The notes beneath the pieces were generated by a model. It did not search any database. It worked only from the letters and a program-made list of their open reading frames with translations, and was not told the origin of the DNA. A stretch of DNA of 64,000 bases, from NCBI GenBank assembly GCA_013178375.1, contig JABLXQ010000011.1:1-64000 (forward strand). Direction: 5' to 3'. Positions within the stretch are counted from its first letter, which is position 1. The number at the start of each line of letters is the position of its first letter. Below are positions 53,127 through 62,419 of this stretch, in pieces. The translations under genes were made by a program, and so were the position numbers. This DNA comes from Gammaproteobacteria bacterium. Its GTDB lineage: Bacteria > Pseudomonadota > Gammaproteobacteria > Pseudomonadales > Ketobacteraceae.

Positions 53127-54044
53127 TTACACCGGTGTCAGCATAAATCCCGGCTTCGGAAAATGCACATGCAATGTGCCCAGCCCTTTCACTTCCCGCG
53201 CCAGAATCCACTGTGCGGGCGTGCTGCCCGCCAGGGTACCTTCGCTGGGCACCTGACCGTAATCCGCTGGCGCAATCCGCACTTTTTTGCCTATCAGCGG
53301 GTCGGTGCGGTGTTCCGCTGCAATCGGCCGTGGCGTGGCGTTCTTCGCGATTTCCAGCGCCTGCTGCGGATCGATTTCTCGGCACATACCGTGGCCGAAG
53401 GCCTTCATGCGATCCATCCAGGCGATGGTTTTCGGGAAGCTGTTGATCATGCGGGATTCGCCCAGATCGCGGATGAACCACAGGCTGTGATAAGTGGAGA
53501 AATCGGCGTGATTGGGTTGCGGGCCGAACAGGAAATCCTGCTGCAGGCGCTGTTCCACCTGTGCAATATGTTCCAGCGCTTTTGGCCGCGCCTCGCGCAG
53601 GCCGACGATCTTGACCGACGCCTTGCGGCCCATGTTGATGCGGTCCCAGAAGAAACGGGCGATATCCAGCCAGGACATGGTCTGGCGCACTTTCTGGTTC
53701 AGTTTTTTACTGCCACCCGCCAGGATGCAGGCGAAGAACACATCCAGATCCACTTTGGCCACGTAGGCCTGCACCTCGGCGCTGCAGTTTTCCAGTGCCA
53801 GTTCCGGCCGGCCCGAGCGCGCCGCGATTTCGGCTGCAATGGTGCGGGAATCGCAAAAAATGTCGGCGCCGATCTGCGCCACGGGAATCTTGCGGTAACC
53901 GCCAGCCAGCTGTTCCATTAATGGACGCGGTGGCATCTCGCGGGTGAGAGCCGACAGCCAGGGCTGCTGCGTATACCCAAGCATGACGCGGACTTTTTCC
54001 GAGAAAGGGGACATAGGGTAGTGGTGCAGGATCAGATCGGTCAT
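53127..54044 (-). CDS. Glutathione S-transferase family protein (extended)
   Basis: A 305-residue protein, longer than the about 200-220 of common GSTs. The N-terminal thioredoxin-like domain starts DLILHHYPMSPFSEKVRVML (Ser/Cys-type glutathione site) and contains GGYRKIPVAQIGADIFCDSRTIAAEI with the cis-Pro. The C-terminal helical domain holds NHADFSTYHSLWFI. A unique tail of about 80 residues follows (EIDPQQALEIAKNATPRPI). Start 54044 (MTDLILHH) follows GGAG. The substrate is unknown; a role in detoxification is only the general one for this family. Confidence 0.88.
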   Translation of the reverse strand: MTDLILHHYPMSPFSEKVRVMLGYTQQPWLSALTREMPPRPLMEQLAGGYRKIPVAQIGADIFCDSRTIAAEIAARSGRPELALENCSAEVQAYVAKVDLDVFFACILAGGSKKLNQKVRQTMSWLDIARFFWDRINMGRKASVKIVGLREARPKALEHIAQVEQRLQQDFLFGPQPNHADFSTYHSLWFIRDLGESRMINSFPKTIAWMDRMKAFGHGMCREIDPQQALEIAKNATPRPIAAEHRTDPLIGKKVRIAPADYGQVPSEGTLAGSTPAQWILAREVKGLGTLHVHFPKPGFMLTPV

Positions 54045-54180
54045 GGCGGCTCCAGACGTTGCAGGGTGATCGCGGGATGGCCGCAGTGTGTGGTGCCGCA
54101 GGGAAGCGGTCAACTGCGAAATCGGCCAATTTTGCTACCCGAACCAAAGCTAGTCCTTGCCCGGTTACGCCCGTTGCGCA

Positions 54181-56463
54181 TCAATAGGGTTTACCAAGAT
54201 AGAAGTAAAAGGCTTCGTTACCATCCTCCGCCCGGCCATAGCCCAGATAAGCCGGCCCGATGGGTGTGTCGGTGCCCAGAAAAATGCCGACGGATTTGAG
54301 CACGTCCGTAGAATTGCCCGGCACCAGCGGCTCTCCCATCTCGGTTGCTTCCAGCGAAAAACCGCTATAGGCGCCGTCCATGAAAGTGCCGCGCATGATC
54401 TGGTGGTAGTACATGATGCGGCCATATTGCAGGCTTTCGCCCAGCAGCTGGCCCGTGGCATAACCCGACTGTCGCAGAAAGCCGCCCCATTGAAACTGAT
54501 CATACCTGGGCAATGCATTCTCACCGATCTTGCCACCGGCTTTCGCCGCGAACTGAAAGGTATGCTCACGCCAGGAATACACAGCGACACCGTCCGCATC
54601 CCACCGGGTATAGGGATTTTCCGCGCCCAGATCCGGGTTGTAATCAAACAGCCTGGCGCCGCCGCTCCAGCCGGAGCGGGGAAAGTTAACACTGTCGATC
54701 TGGTCCAGGATCAGACGCAGGGTGTAGGCACCCTGATCGATACTGTCATAGCCGGGCGACAGTATTTCGGGCCCGGTATCCAGCTCTGGTTCCAATTTGC
54801 CGCTCACCACGCCCAGGCGCAATTCGCCGATACTGTAAAATTGCGATCCCAGATCGAGACCGGCCAGCACGGATTTCACGTCGTAGCGGGCAACACGGTC
54901 ATCGCCGGCGTACAGGTCGGTTGAACGATGTTCCGCAGAGACACGGGGCGCGACAAAAAAATAACTCTTGGCGTTGAGCGGCTGGTAAAACTCGGAGGTA
55001 ATGCTGGAAGTTCTTCCCACCTGGAAATCATTGCGCCATTCGGCACCCAGTTTGTTAAGCCAGGTCTGACGGTAACTGGCCAGCAGGTTGAAGTGCGCGT
55101 CGCCGGTGAAATCGCTCGACAAGCCCAGACCAAACCGCAGGTAGTTGGGGCCCCAGGACTTCTCGATGGCCTCCACCGCCAGCACGCGCCGGCCCGCCTC
55201 TTCCAGAAAACGATAATTCACGTGTTCGAAATCGCCCGTGCCATAAATGCGGCGCATGTCACTGTCCAGCACCTCCTGATCGACTGGCTCGCCAATCCGC
55301 GTCTCCATGACATTCTGGACGGATTCGGCATTCACCCGCGTCAGATTCAGGAAGCGGATTTCATCCACCGGACGATTGTCCGGTATGACCGCCAGTTGCT
55401 GGCGTCGCCGCACATCCTCATAGGCGTCGGCCGGTAACGCCAGCGCTGTGAGCCGTTCGGCCTGCTTGCGCGCTGCCTCATCGCCCAGGGGCGCGATGCG
55501 GGGCAGGCTGTCGAAATCGCCCGTGGAATAGTCACCCAGTTCCGGCGAGATGAGGATGTCGTGCGGATTCAGCGCCGCGATGGACGCCTGCACATTCTGC
55601 TCGGTCAGAATGCTGAGCATCTGCCCGGAAACGCCGACGATGCCGTTGATTTCATCGCGTTTCAGCAATGGCGTTCCCACATTGACCGCGATGATGATAT
55701 CCGCGCCCATTTCACGGGCGGTCTGCACTGGCAGGTTGCTGGTCAGCATGCCGTCCACCAGGATCATGCCGCCGAATTCCGCCGGCGCCACCGCACCGGG
55801 CACCGACATGCTGGCGCGCATGACGAGCGCAATGTCGCCTTCGTCAAATACCACTGCCTTGCCGGTAACCAGATCGGTCGCCACCGCGCGATAGGGAATG
55901 GGCAGCTTGTCAAACCGGTAATAGCCTTTCACTTTGGTCAACCGGCGCAACACGGTTTCCAGCTGCACGCCGGTCACCAGGCCCTTGCCAAATTTTAGCT
56001 CGCCATCGTTGATTCCAAGCTCGGGCGAAAACAGATTGGTGTAATCATCCTGCTTGCGCCGCATGGTGAGCTGCTGGCGTGGCGGCTCCTCCTTGAACAG
56101 CAGTTGGGTGGAAATGCTGCCGAGCACCTGGTCCATTTCCGCCAGGCTCATGCCCGTGGCATAGGCAGCCCCAACCAGCGCGCCCATGCTGGTGCCCACG
56201 ATGCAATCGATCGGCACCCGGTATTCTTCCAGTACTTTGAGCACACCGACATGGGCGGCTCCGCGCGCGCCGCCGCCTGAAAGTACGACACATATCTTGG
56301 GGCGCGCTTTTGCACTTTTTGCCACAGCCTGGGTATCGGCCAGCACCGGATACACCACGCCCAACAGTGCCAGCGCTAGCAGGAACGAACTCACTTCATG
56401 AAACAGCGCCCAGTGTTTGCAACCCAAATCCGACTCCCCACATGCCTGCCCGGCATTCATCAA
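54181..56463 (-). CDS. PlpD-like patatin phospholipase with outer-membrane barrel (type Vd secretion)
   Basis: A 760-residue protein with signal peptide (residues about 1-43). A patatin domain follows: GGGARGAAHVG 63-73, nucleophile Ser92 in GTSMGALVG, catalytic Asp-Gly dyad at 237-238 in LVDGM. Next comes a POTRA-like section (about 360-430; EIRFLNLTRVNAESVQNVMETR). A 16-stranded BamA/TpsB-type barrel ends the chain in FYFYLGKPY. This is the single-chain architecture of Pseudomonas PlpD, a lipase that passes itself through the outer membrane. The N-terminus is somewhat long; an internal start is possible. Confidence 0.92.
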   Translation of the reverse strand: MMNAGQACGESDLGCKHWALFHEVSSFLLALALLGVVYPVLADTQAVAKSAKARPKICVVLSGGGARGAAHVGVLKVLEEYRVPIDCIVGTSMGALVGAAYATGMSLAEMDQVLGSISTQLLFKEEPPRQQLTMRRKQDDYTNLFSPELGINDGELKFGKGLVTGVQLETVLRRLTKVKGYYRFDKLPIPYRAVATDLVTGKAVVFDEGDIALVMRASMSVPGAVAPAEFGGMILVDGMLTSNLPVQTAREMGADIIIAVNVGTPLLKRDEINGIVGVSGQMLSILTEQNVQASIAALNPHDILISPELGDYSTGDFDSLPRIAPLGDEAARKQAERLTALALPADAYEDVRRRQQLAVIPDNRPVDEIRFLNLTRVNAESVQNVMETRIGEPVDQEVLDSDMRRIYGTGDFEHVNYRFLEEAGRRVLAVEAIEKSWGPNYLRFGLGLSSDFTGDAHFNLLASYRQTWLNKLGAEWRNDFQVGRTSSITSEFYQPLNAKSYFFVAPRVSAEHRSTDLYAGDDRVARYDVKSVLAGLDLGSQFYSIGELRLGVVSGKLEPELDTGPEILSPGYDSIDQGAYTLRLILDQIDSVNFPRSGWSGGARLFDYNPDLGAENPYTRWDADGVAVYSWREHTFQFAAKAGGKIGENALPRYDQFQWGGFLRQSGYATGQLLGESLQYGRIMYYHQIMRGTFMDGAYSGFSLEATEMGEPLVPGNSTDVLKSVGIFLGTDTPIGPAYLGYGRAEDGNEAFYFYLGKPY

Positions 56464-56527
56464 TCGGTTGTGACCATCCCTTCTTTAATCCGGAAAATAA
56501 CCCACAGCCACTCCAGCGCGGGAACAA

Positions 56528-57559
56528 TTACTCCGCCGACGCTGATTCCACATTCTGCCGGATGCGCAGGGAAAATTCCGCCGCGCCATCCGTCACCTCA
56601 TCCGCCGCAAGCGCCCGCGCATTGATATGGGCACGGCGCTGTACTTCTGCAAACATCAGCCCGTCACCTTGCAGGCGGCCATGTTCGAACAGCAGTTCGG
56701 GCAGGTAGCCACTCACCAGTATTTTCCAGTCCAGCGGCAAATGCTGCTGATTGACCAGCGTATTCAGCCAGATACTGGTGGTGCAGTTGGTGGTCAGTGT
56801 GTTGTAAAACTCTGGCTCTGACCTGAGCTGGTTGATCCGGCGGATGTACTCGAGAAAAAGGCGCCGGCCATTGTCAAGATCGCCAGCGGCGCGATAGACA
56901 TACACATCTTCCACTGGATTATTCCGATAGTGGGTACGCAGACGAATGACATCACGCTCGTCCGCGACCACATAGTAAAGTTCGTACTGCCGGAAGAATC
57001 CCTTCAGCGTCGAGTACTCCTCGTCTTTCTCCTTGCGAGTCTCGATCGAAATGGCCAGATGATTGCCTGCGCCGAATTCGAAGCTGAGGAATACGTGGGC
57101 AATGGCGGGTCCCATCCAGTATACCGCTACCACATCCACTCCCGTCAGTTCGCGGATATTGAAGGTTTTATCGTAATAGGCAGGCGTGTAGTCGAACTCG
57201 CTGCGGTAATCGAAATTGCGGATGCTGTGCAGCGTTACCAAGTCACCGTCGATGGTGGCGTGGGGCAATACGGCCACGTCGGTCTGCCAGGCGCGGTCGT
57301 TGGACGGCGTGAGCGAACTCCACCACCACAATTCACCCGCAAACAGAAACAGCCACAGGGTCAGTGCCCGCCAGCGCCAGCGCCGGAAACCCAGCGCCAC
57401 CAGTACTGGCAACGTTGCCAACACCGGCAGCGCCGACAGGGCCTGGCGCAGCATGTCGTTGTGTGGACCGGCATAGGTGATGGCCAGCAGGCTCCAGACT
57501 GCGACTGCGCACAACAGCAAACCAACCAGCGCCCAGACAAGGGCTGTCAGAATTTTCAC
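56528..57559 (-). CDS. Lnb/DUF4105-domain membrane protein
   Basis: A 343-residue protein with two or three N-terminal helices (residues about 5-28, 42-57, 66-80) and a large periplasmic DUF4105 domain, now called Lnb N-terminal periplasmic. Diagnostic are NFDYRSEFDYTPAYYDKTFNIREL, GPAIAHVFLSFEFG, and TLTTNCTTSIW with the conserved Asn-Cys-Thr. The family is a suspected Cys/Asn hydrolase or lipid-linked enzyme; function is not established. It is upstream of the patatin gene on the same strand, 64 bases apart. Confidence 0.87.
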   Translation of the reverse strand: MKILTALVWALVGLLLCAVAVWSLLAITYAGPHNDMLRQALSALPVLATLPVLVALGFRRWRWRALTLWLFLFAGELWWWSSLTPSNDRAWQTDVAVLPHATIDGDLVTLHSIRNFDYRSEFDYTPAYYDKTFNIRELTGVDVVAVYWMGPAIAHVFLSFEFGAGNHLAISIETRKEKDEEYSTLKGFFRQYELYYVVADERDVIRLRTHYRNNPVEDVYVYRAAGDLDNGRRLFLEYIRRINQLRSEPEFYNTLTTNCTTSIWLNTLVNQQHLPLDWKILVSGYLPELLFEHGRLQGDGLMFAEVQRRAHINARALAADEVTDGAAEFSLRIRQNVESASAE

Positions 57560-57605
57560 GTGCTACGTTTTTCCTCGATGGTCGGTACAATCACTTTCTT
57601 ATCGG

Positions 57606-58412
57606 TCAGAACCGGATTCCCACACCGGCAATGATGCCGCTGTACACCACTTCCCAGCTGAACGCATCCTCCTCGAAATCCTGGTAGATGTAGCGGTAGC
57701 CGAACTTGGCGGAAAACATCTCGCTGATCTGCCAGTTGGCCGCCGCCAGCAGTTGGTAGCTGAGATCGGAATCCTGCCCGGTGCCCACATCAGCCAACCC
57801 GAACAGGCTCCAGTTTTGGGCGAGAGGGAACGACACATGCCCACCCGCAACAAAATCCGTCCAGTCCTTGTCTGCGCTGAAATCCCTTTCACCACCCGGA
57901 AAAGCCGCAATGGTGGTCGTAATTTTCAGGTCGAGATCGGTCTGCAGCTTGGTGTAACGGGCGCCGCCATAGAGATCGAGTTTCAACTTGTCATCCAGCA
58001 CCCGGTAGCCCAACATGGGCTGATAGATCCACTGCTCGCTGGTCACTTCCACGGTGCCTTCCGCAGTGGCCCGGCCCAGCGGACCGGTTACCGAATCTGA
58101 TCCGCCATCCACCAGCTTGAAGTAGGATGCGTCAAATCCCAGGCTCCATTTCCCGTGCCGGGCGGTGGTCATCATCATGAAGCCACCTTCGGTGTTTTCC
58201 AGCACATCGCTGCTCGACAGATCGATGTCCGTTTCCACGTTGCCTACTCCGGCGGTGGCGTCGATGGCGGCGGCCAGAAAATACGGCGTTACTTCAAACT
58301 GCCAGGAATCGGCGGCATCCACCGCCTGTGCGGCTGTAGCCGCCGTGCCCAATGCCGCCGCCAGCAAAGTCCGGACGACCCGGCTTCCCGACTGAGTATT
58401 TTTTTGTCTCAT
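57606..58412 (-). CDS. Outer membrane beta-barrel protein
   Basis: A 268-residue protein with signal peptide (about 1-34; AAALGTAATAAQA) and a regular barrel pattern. Strands such as WQFEVTPYFLAAAIDATAGVG, KWSLGFDASYFKLVDGG, LDLYGGARYTKLQTDLDL and SFPLAQNWSLFGLADVGTG are visible. It ends in a terminal Phe (GIIAGVGIRF) as a BamA signal. No conserved family name is clear. Confidence 0.82.
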   Translation of the reverse strand: MRQKNTQSGSRVVRTLLAAALGTAATAAQAVDAADSWQFEVTPYFLAAAIDATAGVGNVETDIDLSSSDVLENTEGGFMMMTTARHGKWSLGFDASYFKLVDGGSDSVTGPLGRATAEGTVEVTSEQWIYQPMLGYRVLDDKLKLDLYGGARYTKLQTDLDLKITTTIAAFPGGERDFSADKDWTDFVAGGHVSFPLAQNWSLFGLADVGTGQDSDLSYQLLAAANWQISEMFSAKFGYRYIYQDFEEDAFSWEVVYSGIIAGVGIRF

Positions 58413-58467
58413 ACCGTTCCTCTGTGTGGTTGAGATGATCGGGACTCTGCTTTTTTTTCAGCTCATA

Positions 58468-60411
58468 TCATTTGCCCGGGTTGTACCAGATGGGCGAGGT
58501 GTAAGCCCGTTCCTGCAAGGTCATGGTGGTGCCTTCCAGCGGTTTGTTGCCAAAGCGCTTGGCGTCATAGGCAGTCCAGCGCGGGGTGGGAATTTCCAGC
58601 ACGCGGCCGTAATAAAACGCCGACTGTTTGGGATCGAAATCCGGGTCTTGCCACACGGCGATCAGTTCGGGTGCGCCGATGGTGTTGGTCCAGGTGGCAT
58701 TTGCAATATCCACAGTGCTGCCTACTGCAGGCAACTTGCCGGTGGTGGCATCCGGTTTGCGATCGCCCGACCACACCACGTCATAGATTTTTTCATGCAG
58801 TTCGCCCTTGCTGTCGAGCCAGCCCTTGATGATCTGGTAACGATCCAGGTTGGCGCCAATGGGGTCTTTCAGTGCCGCCACCAGGAAGGTGGGCGCCTTG
58901 CCGCCGGGCGCAGCGCTGAGCTGACCGCCCATGGGAACACCCTTGGCGTAACCGACCTGCGCGGGAATACGGCTATTGGCATCAGCGGCGGTGTAGTCGA
59001 ATCCGCCAAAGAAGCGCACTACCAGGCGGGAACCGGTGGTGGCGTAGGTTTCCTTGCGGTGCATGGCATCCCACAACGCCGCTCGACTGTTATCGGAGGC
59101 CCACACGGCGGCATAGCCGGAAGCAGAAACTTCCCAGTCCATGATTTTCACGCCAGTTTTGGGATGCTCAAAGAATTTGGCTGTCATACGATGCGGCGAT
59201 GGCTCTTGCGGAGCGGTTTTTCCGAAGAAGTTTTCCTCTTCCATGGCAGCGAGTCCATTGTGTGCATCGCTGCTGCCAATGAGTCCGAACTGATAGGGAT
59301 TGGTGCCCAGTTTCTGTTCCAGCTTGAGGCCATTTTTCAGCGCCGCGCGCGCGTACTCGTATTCCAGCATGTCCTTTGACTTGGCGACGCTGCCGTCCAG
59401 ATTGCCCTTGTCCCAGATTTCGAAATTGGCGAATTCATCGTTGGGCGACAGAAACGGATGTGCCTCGCCATCGCCCTTGGTCTGGGTGACTTCGTACAGA
59501 CGTTCCCACTGGGCCCGCTGCTGTGCGTAGGTGCTGTCCACCGCTTTGCCGGTGAAGGATTCGATGATCGGAAACATCAATCCGTTGCTGAGGTTGCCGT
59601 TGTGAGCAATGGCCAGCACGCTGCCACCGGTCTTTTCCTCATAAGCCGCCATCCATTTCCACAGGTCGCGCGGATTGTCGCTGCCTAGCGGTTTGATGGT
59701 GGTATAGGGCTCCATCTGCAGGGCCTTATCGGCGTTGTCACGGAAGATCACGTTGCGATGCAGGTTGTTGCCACCGGTGTTGGAAGTCCATTCGAAACCG
59801 ATAAATGCCGTGAAGCGGCCGGGATCGTTGTAGGCTTCAGCGGCGTTGATGGTTTCCTCCCAGGCACCGCTGTACGCCTTGGTGCCTGGCACCGGCATAA
59901 TGGCTTTCGATATCGTGCCCTTGCTGAAATTCTGGATAATATCCAGGGCAGCATCGGCACCCTGACCGGAGTTAATCATTTCAAACCATTTGCGACCCTG
60001 TGGATCGGCCACGACGGCAGGCGCGCCACTCAGCAACAATGGAAAAAAGCCCATGCCGTCCGAGTGATCCGCCACCACCAGAAAGTCCAGCGGACGCGAC
60101 AGTTTCACCGGCTGGCCGCTGGAGGATACGACTTCCTCGCCCCGTGCAAAACGGTAGGCATCGCGCGGAGTCAGGCGCGCGCCGAAAGCCCCGGCATCAA
60201 ATGAAAACGCCGTGTGCAAATGGGTGTCACCGAACAATGGCCGCGTCGGATAGTTGCGTCCGGCGTAGGGGGAATACGGAGGCTTGTCGGGATAGGCTCC
60301 CTTGAGCAGTTCCGCCGTGGCCTGGCCGGCATCGTGGGCCTGCGCCGGCAGTACGGCAGCGGCGGTCAGCAGGCCAGTGAGAATTGCGGGGCAGAGCAAT
60401 TTGCCTTTCAT
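58468..60411 (-). CDS. DUF3604-domain exported protein (probable metal-dependent hydrolase)
   Basis: A 647-residue periplasmic protein with a signal peptide ending near LPAQAHDA. The domain begins LFGDTHLHTAFSFDAGAFG and contains DFLVVADHSDGMGFFPLL and GLIGSSDAHNGLAAMEEE. These His/Asp motifs are those of the PHP/DUF3604 phosphoesterase-like family, so a metal-dependent hydrolase is likely, but its substrate is unknown. Start 60411 (MKGKLLCPA) has AGGAG nine bases upstream; a longer frame runs into the HupE gene. It is the last gene of a PPIase-HupE-DUF3604 cluster. Confidence 0.88.
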   Translation of the reverse strand: MKGKLLCPAILTGLLTAAAVLPAQAHDAGQATAELLKGAYPDKPPYSPYAGRNYPTRPLFGDTHLHTAFSFDAGAFGARLTPRDAYRFARGEEVVSSSGQPVKLSRPLDFLVVADHSDGMGFFPLLLSGAPAVVADPQGRKWFEMINSGQGADAALDIIQNFSKGTISKAIMPVPGTKAYSGAWEETINAAEAYNDPGRFTAFIGFEWTSNTGGNNLHRNVIFRDNADKALQMEPYTTIKPLGSDNPRDLWKWMAAYEEKTGGSVLAIAHNGNLSNGLMFPIIESFTGKAVDSTYAQQRAQWERLYEVTQTKGDGEAHPFLSPNDEFANFEIWDKGNLDGSVAKSKDMLEYEYARAALKNGLKLEQKLGTNPYQFGLIGSSDAHNGLAAMEEENFFGKTAPQEPSPHRMTAKFFEHPKTGVKIMDWEVSASGYAAVWASDNSRAALWDAMHRKETYATTGSRLVVRFFGGFDYTAADANSRIPAQVGYAKGVPMGGQLSAAPGGKAPTFLVAALKDPIGANLDRYQIIKGWLDSKGELHEKIYDVVWSGDRKPDATTGKLPAVGSTVDIANATWTNTIGAPELIAVWQDPDFDPKQSAFYYGRVLEIPTPRWTAYDAKRFGNKPLEGTTMTLQERAYTSPIWYNPGK

Positions 60412-60476
60412 CCTGTATTTCTCCTTGTACACAGATAGAGTACCGATATCGAACCTGGACATTGGGTCCGCGCCAA

Positions 60477-61451
60477 TCAGAAGGCGGCAGCGCGTTCCAA
60501 CACCCAAAACATGGCCAGCGAGCCAATGGCGTAAGGCGGAATTTTTTCCAGCCACACCGGAATGTCTTGCCACAGACGCCGCATTCCCGCCATCAGCACC
60601 AACACAACGCCGACAAAAACAAGTTGACCCGCCTCGACGCCCACATTGAAAAACAACAGTGCCAGCGGAATATGCTGCTGCGGCAAACCGACTTCCCCTA
60701 GTGCGCTCGCAAAGCCGACGCCATGCAACAATCCAAACAGAAACGCCACGATCCAGGGCGCCCGCGACGCGAGGCTGGAGCGATCCGGATGGGCACGCAG
60801 TTTTTCCAGCGCGACAAAGAGAATGCTCAAGGCGATGACGGCTTCCACCGGCGCCACCGGCACATGAATCAGATCAAGCGCGGATGCCGCCAGCGTAATG
60901 CTGTGCGCAAGCGTGAAGGCCGTAATGGTTTTCACCAGGGTCGTCACTCCACTGGCAATCAGCAGCAGGCCCAGCACAAACAGCAGGTGATCAATGCCGA
61001 GCAGGATGTGCTCCACGCCCAGAGTGAAATAATCACCAGACACCGACCAGGCATCCGGCTGCAGGGGAATCGTCACTTGCGTCTGGTCCGGCGTCAGTCG
61101 CCGCACCCAGCTGGTGGCATCAGCGAATTCGATCCGCACCAGCGCGTCGGTGAGAGTGTGCTCCAGCCCGGCGATGCCGATGCTCTGGCCGCGCAGATCA
61201 GGGGCTGTAATGCGCCAGGTCTGGATGGCGGCGTTGTTGCGCTGCTGCGACAGCACGGGCGTCAGTGGTTGCGCCGTGGATGGCAGCAGAGGCTCGATGC
61301 CCAGTTGCAACTCGCCCTTCATCGGAACTTTCCACAACACGGCAAAAATGCCGGGTTCAGTTTCCCGCAATTCCAGGTAGGCAGGACGCACTTCGTGGGA
61401 CCAGGCTGGCACTGTCAGCAACAGCAACAGTGCACACAGCAGCTGCTTCAT
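60477..61451 (-). CDS. HupE/UreJ-family membrane protein
   Basis: A 324-residue protein: signal peptide (about 1-18, ending WSHE), a periplasmic beta-rich domain (to about residue 130), then six or seven helices. The HupE/UreJ signatures are LGVEHILLGIDHLLFVLGLLLIA, AFTLAHSITLAASAL and GLLHGVGFASALGEVGLPQ. Family members move nickel or related metals, but no hydrogenase or urease is here. Its stop precedes DUF3604 by 66 bases and its ATG overlaps the PPIase stop (ATGA). Confidence 0.9.
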   Translation of the reverse strand: MKQLLCALLLLLTVPAWSHEVRPAYLELRETEPGIFAVLWKVPMKGELQLGIEPLLPSTAQPLTPVLSQQRNNAAIQTWRITAPDLRGQSIGIAGLEHTLTDALVRIEFADATSWVRRLTPDQTQVTIPLQPDAWSVSGDYFTLGVEHILLGIDHLLFVLGLLLIASGVTTLVKTITAFTLAHSITLAASALDLIHVPVAPVEAVIALSILFVALEKLRAHPDRSSLASRAPWIVAFLFGLLHGVGFASALGEVGLPQQHIPLALLFFNVGVEAGQLVFVGVVLVLMAGMRRLWQDIPVWLEKIPPYAIGSLAMFWVLERAAAF

Positions 61452-62305
61452 TGCGCCACCTGCGACACCCAGTCCGGCCCCATCGCGGGACGCAGCGCCT
61501 CATCCACCACCACCTGATATTTTTGCAGCAGTCCGGCAAAGTATTGCTGCTCGGCCTTTTCCTGTTCCACCCGGGTCCATTCCGCCAGTACGCGCTCACG
61601 CACTTTCTCGAATGGAAGCAGACGCGCTGGCTCATGCCGGTTGATGCGTACCAGATGAAAGCCATAGCCCGAAGCGAGGGGGCCATGCCAATGCGACGGC
61701 TCCAGCGCAAAGACCTGCTCGGCAAAGGGTGCGCCGAACAGGTTGGCAAGGATCGTCTGGTCCACTGCCTGGATGTGTTGTTCCAGCAGGCTCGGTTCAC
61801 CGACGTCCGCCGCTTCATTCTGCTGCAGAACCTGCAAACCCTTCTGCGCGGCATCCTGGCTGGAAAAAAATTGCTGGCTGAGCGACACCGTTGCGCTCAC
61901 CTGAAAATACTCGGCATGGCGGGCATGAAACTCACGCAGCACTGCATCGCCAGGCTCGGCAATGCGCACGGTATCTTCCAACAGGAATTTCATTTTCTGC
62001 GCCAGACGCCGCTGGACAATGATGTCGTCCTGGTCCAGCCCCAGCGCTACCGCTTCCCGCGCCAGCAGGATTTCCTTCAGGTGATCCCGGATCAGATCCT
62101 GCTGTTCCTGCGCCGACGGAGATCGATTCCATTGTTTGGACCAGAGCCCGGTCAGCCGCTGGATGTCGGCCGAGGTGACCTGCACCGTATCCGGCGCTGC
62201 ACTGTTTTGGCCCCAGCTGTAGTACCCGGCAAACAACGCCCCGCCGATCAGCACGAAGTGCAGCAGTGGCTCCCCCAGAATGTCGCGCAGCAGGCTTTTC
62301 TGCAT
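61448..62305 (-). CDS. Membrane-anchored parvulin-type peptidyl-prolyl isomerase
   Basis: A 285-residue protein with one N-terminal helix (residues about 13-28: LLHFVLIGGALFAGYY). A SurA/PpiC-like helical chaperone segment follows, and a parvulin-like domain (residues about 130-245, with SGYGFHLVRINRHEPARLLPFEKV). The parvulin His residues are partly kept. It probably assists folding in the periplasm. It overlaps the HupE gene, so it is likely an assembly factor for that protein or for DUF3604. Confidence 0.88.
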   Translation of the reverse strand: MQKSLLRDILGEPLLHFVLIGGALFAGYYSWGQNSAAPDTVQVTSADIQRLTGLWSKQWNRSPSAQEQQDLIRDHLKEILLAREAVALGLDQDDIIVQRRLAQKMKFLLEDTVRIAEPGDAVLREFHARHAEYFQVSATVSLSQQFFSSQDAAQKGLQVLQQNEAADVGEPSLLEQHIQAVDQTILANLFGAPFAEQVFALEPSHWHGPLASGYGFHLVRINRHEPARLLPFEKVRERVLAEWTRVEQEKAEQQYFAGLLQKYQVVVDEALRPAMGPDWVSQVAQ

Positions 62306-62419
62306 ATTTTTGCTCTTATGTGTCTTGGATTCGCATGCTAACCCACTTTGTACACTATAGAGGCGGAAAGTGACTCCCTTTTGACAACGGTCATGGTTCG
62401 AATGGATTGGAGGACATCG

